Source: Pseudomonas sp. MYb327 (GTDB lineage: Bacteria > Pseudomonadota > Gammaproteobacteria > Pseudomonadales > Pseudomonadaceae). From it: a DNA stretch of 64,000 nucleotides. The notes under the pieces are model-generated. The model saw only the letters and a list, made by a program, of their open reading frames with translations, had not been told where the DNA came from and did no database searches. Numbering within the stretch: the first letter of the stretch is position 1; every line of letters begins with the position of its first letter. The stretch lies in contig NZ_CP159258.1 of the NCBI RefSeq assembly GCF_040438925.1, positions 2,928,001 to 2,992,000 on the forward strand, read 5' to 3'. Positions 63,500 through 64,000 of the stretch are shown here, in pieces. The translations under genes and the position numbers were made by a program.

Positions 63500-64000
63500 T
63501 CATTCACCCTCACCTTCCGCCTCGCCTTCAGGCATAACCTTGTTCTGCGTCAGGTACCGATCCAGCGTCGCATTGGTCGGCGAATTATCCCCCGCCACCT
63601 GCCACAAATGCCGCTCGATTCCCTGCGCCAGCATATGCCCCACCGCCGCCTCGATCGCCGACAACACACACAACTGCGCCGGTTCGTTGGTGGTGTAGCC
63701 GACTTCGGCCTCAAGCAACTTCTTGAACTCGATAAACTTGAACACCCCGGCACTGCGGGCCACGGAGTAGATCGTCTTGCTGGTCATGACGTTGGCCAGC
63801 ACCTGGCCGCTGCGCACGTCGACCGCCCGCAGGTTGACCGTGACCTGGTCCACGCGATATTCGCGGGAAATATCGATGCCCAGGTAGCGTGCCCCTTCCC
63901 CGCCGCTACGGACGTTGGTGTCGTAGGCGATGATCCCGCCTTCGAGCATCATGTTCGCGGCTTGCAACGGTGGCAGCTCACCCTGGATGTTCACCGGGGT
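63500..64000 (-). CDS. csgG: CsgG curli secretion channel, C-terminal part (cut by window edge)
   Basis: The last ~166 codons are visible and the frame is open to 64000. The sequence TPVNIQGELPPLQAANMMLEGG, ARYLGIDISREYRVDQVTVNLRAVD, SGQVLANVMTSKTIYSV and FKFIEFKKLLEAEVGYTTNEP matches CsgG, the nonameric outer-membrane lipoprotein that exports curlin subunits. The N-terminal lipobox is outside the window. After the conserved domain it ends in an acidic Glu/Gly tail. csgE and csgF probably precede it beyond 64000. Its presence shows that the curlin genes belong to a real nucleation-precipitation pathway. Confidence 0.93.
   Translation of the reverse strand, partial: TPVNIQGELPPLQAANMMLEGGIIAYDTNVRSGGEGARYLGIDISREYRVDQVTVNLRAVDVRSGQVLANVMTSKTIYSVARSAGVFKFIEFKKLLEAEVGYTTNEPAQLCVLSAIEAAVGHMLAQGIERHLWQVAGDNSPTNATLDRYLTQNKVMPEGEAEGEGE

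Noticed and set aside
62328..63537. Multiple 60-94 codon frames on both strands with repeated SLASQLLQ or PAIAACQ peptides
   Set aside because: They are translations of the REPIN array and recur wherever REPs occur in the window.

Overview
The window is a Pseudomonas chromosome segment, most likely from the P. fluorescens/P. putida side of the genus. The evidence is high-GC codon use, gene families typical of that group (phosphatidylcholine synthase, dhcAB-atoB, ftrA, AruF/AruG paralogues, HglS, DUF2790) and many copies of the short palindromic REP/REPIN elements that Pseudomonas carries between genes. No rRNA, tRNA, prophage, insertion sequence or CRISPR array was seen. Three small gene remnants (cupin, DUF488, cdsA) lie beside REP elements.

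Layout. 1-5 kb: a partial gene, a YebE/DUF533 protein, pcs, a methyltransferase, a DUF4242 protein and an AraC regulator. 5-13 kb: a probable metal or redox-stress unit. It holds a CcdA-TlpA fusion (DipZ type), two small exported proteins, a divergent OmpR-type two-component system, an hvfB-hvfC pair (DUF692/DUF2063, the modification enzymes of copper-binding bufferin-type peptides) and a formamidase. The control regions of these genes share TGTATC/GATACA half-sites, many repeated at 10-11 bp, which suggests one regulon under the local response regulator. 13-29 kb: housekeeping and catabolic genes, including a sirtuin, the dhcR-dhcA-dhcB-atoB carnitine/ketone-body cluster, mntH, a GST, esterases, a basic amino-acid binding protein, rhodanese-ftrA and cobF. 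30-39 kb: a second AruF/AruG-like pair, oxaloacetate decarboxylase, a MASE2-GGDEF diguanylate cyclase, a Baeyer-Villiger monooxygenase with an alpha/beta hydrolase, hglS and a DJ-1/PfpI protein. 39.4-40.6 kb: an orphan hcp with a sigma-54-like promoter and paired TGCGCA boxes, followed by a 40-codon open frame. 41-47 kb: an ABC exporter-type operon with a lipocalin-like lipoprotein, and a ChbG-type deacetylase.

47.8-64 kb is the most distinctive region. Two paralogous membrane histidine kinases, one NtrC-type sigma-54 activator, a large exported multicopper oxidase and a Sco1-cytochrome c fusion form a unit that resembles the Mn(II)-oxidation regulators and oxidase of P. putida (mnxS1/mnxS2/mnxR/mcoA). 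Divergent from it is a four-gene operon: two large paralogous exported proteins of unknown function, then a CsgB-like minor curlin and an unusually long CsgA-like curlin with about 20 repeats. Both the oxidase and the exported-protein/curlin operon have a GG-N10-GC sigma-54 promoter, with paired CTGGGGAA boxes whose nearest edge is about 64-65 nt upstream of the -24 element. I infer that one MnxR-like activator switches on an extracellular metal oxidase together with an amyloid matrix. A six-copy, exactly 191-bp-period REPIN tandem array separates the curlin genes from a convergent csgG that runs off the window end.
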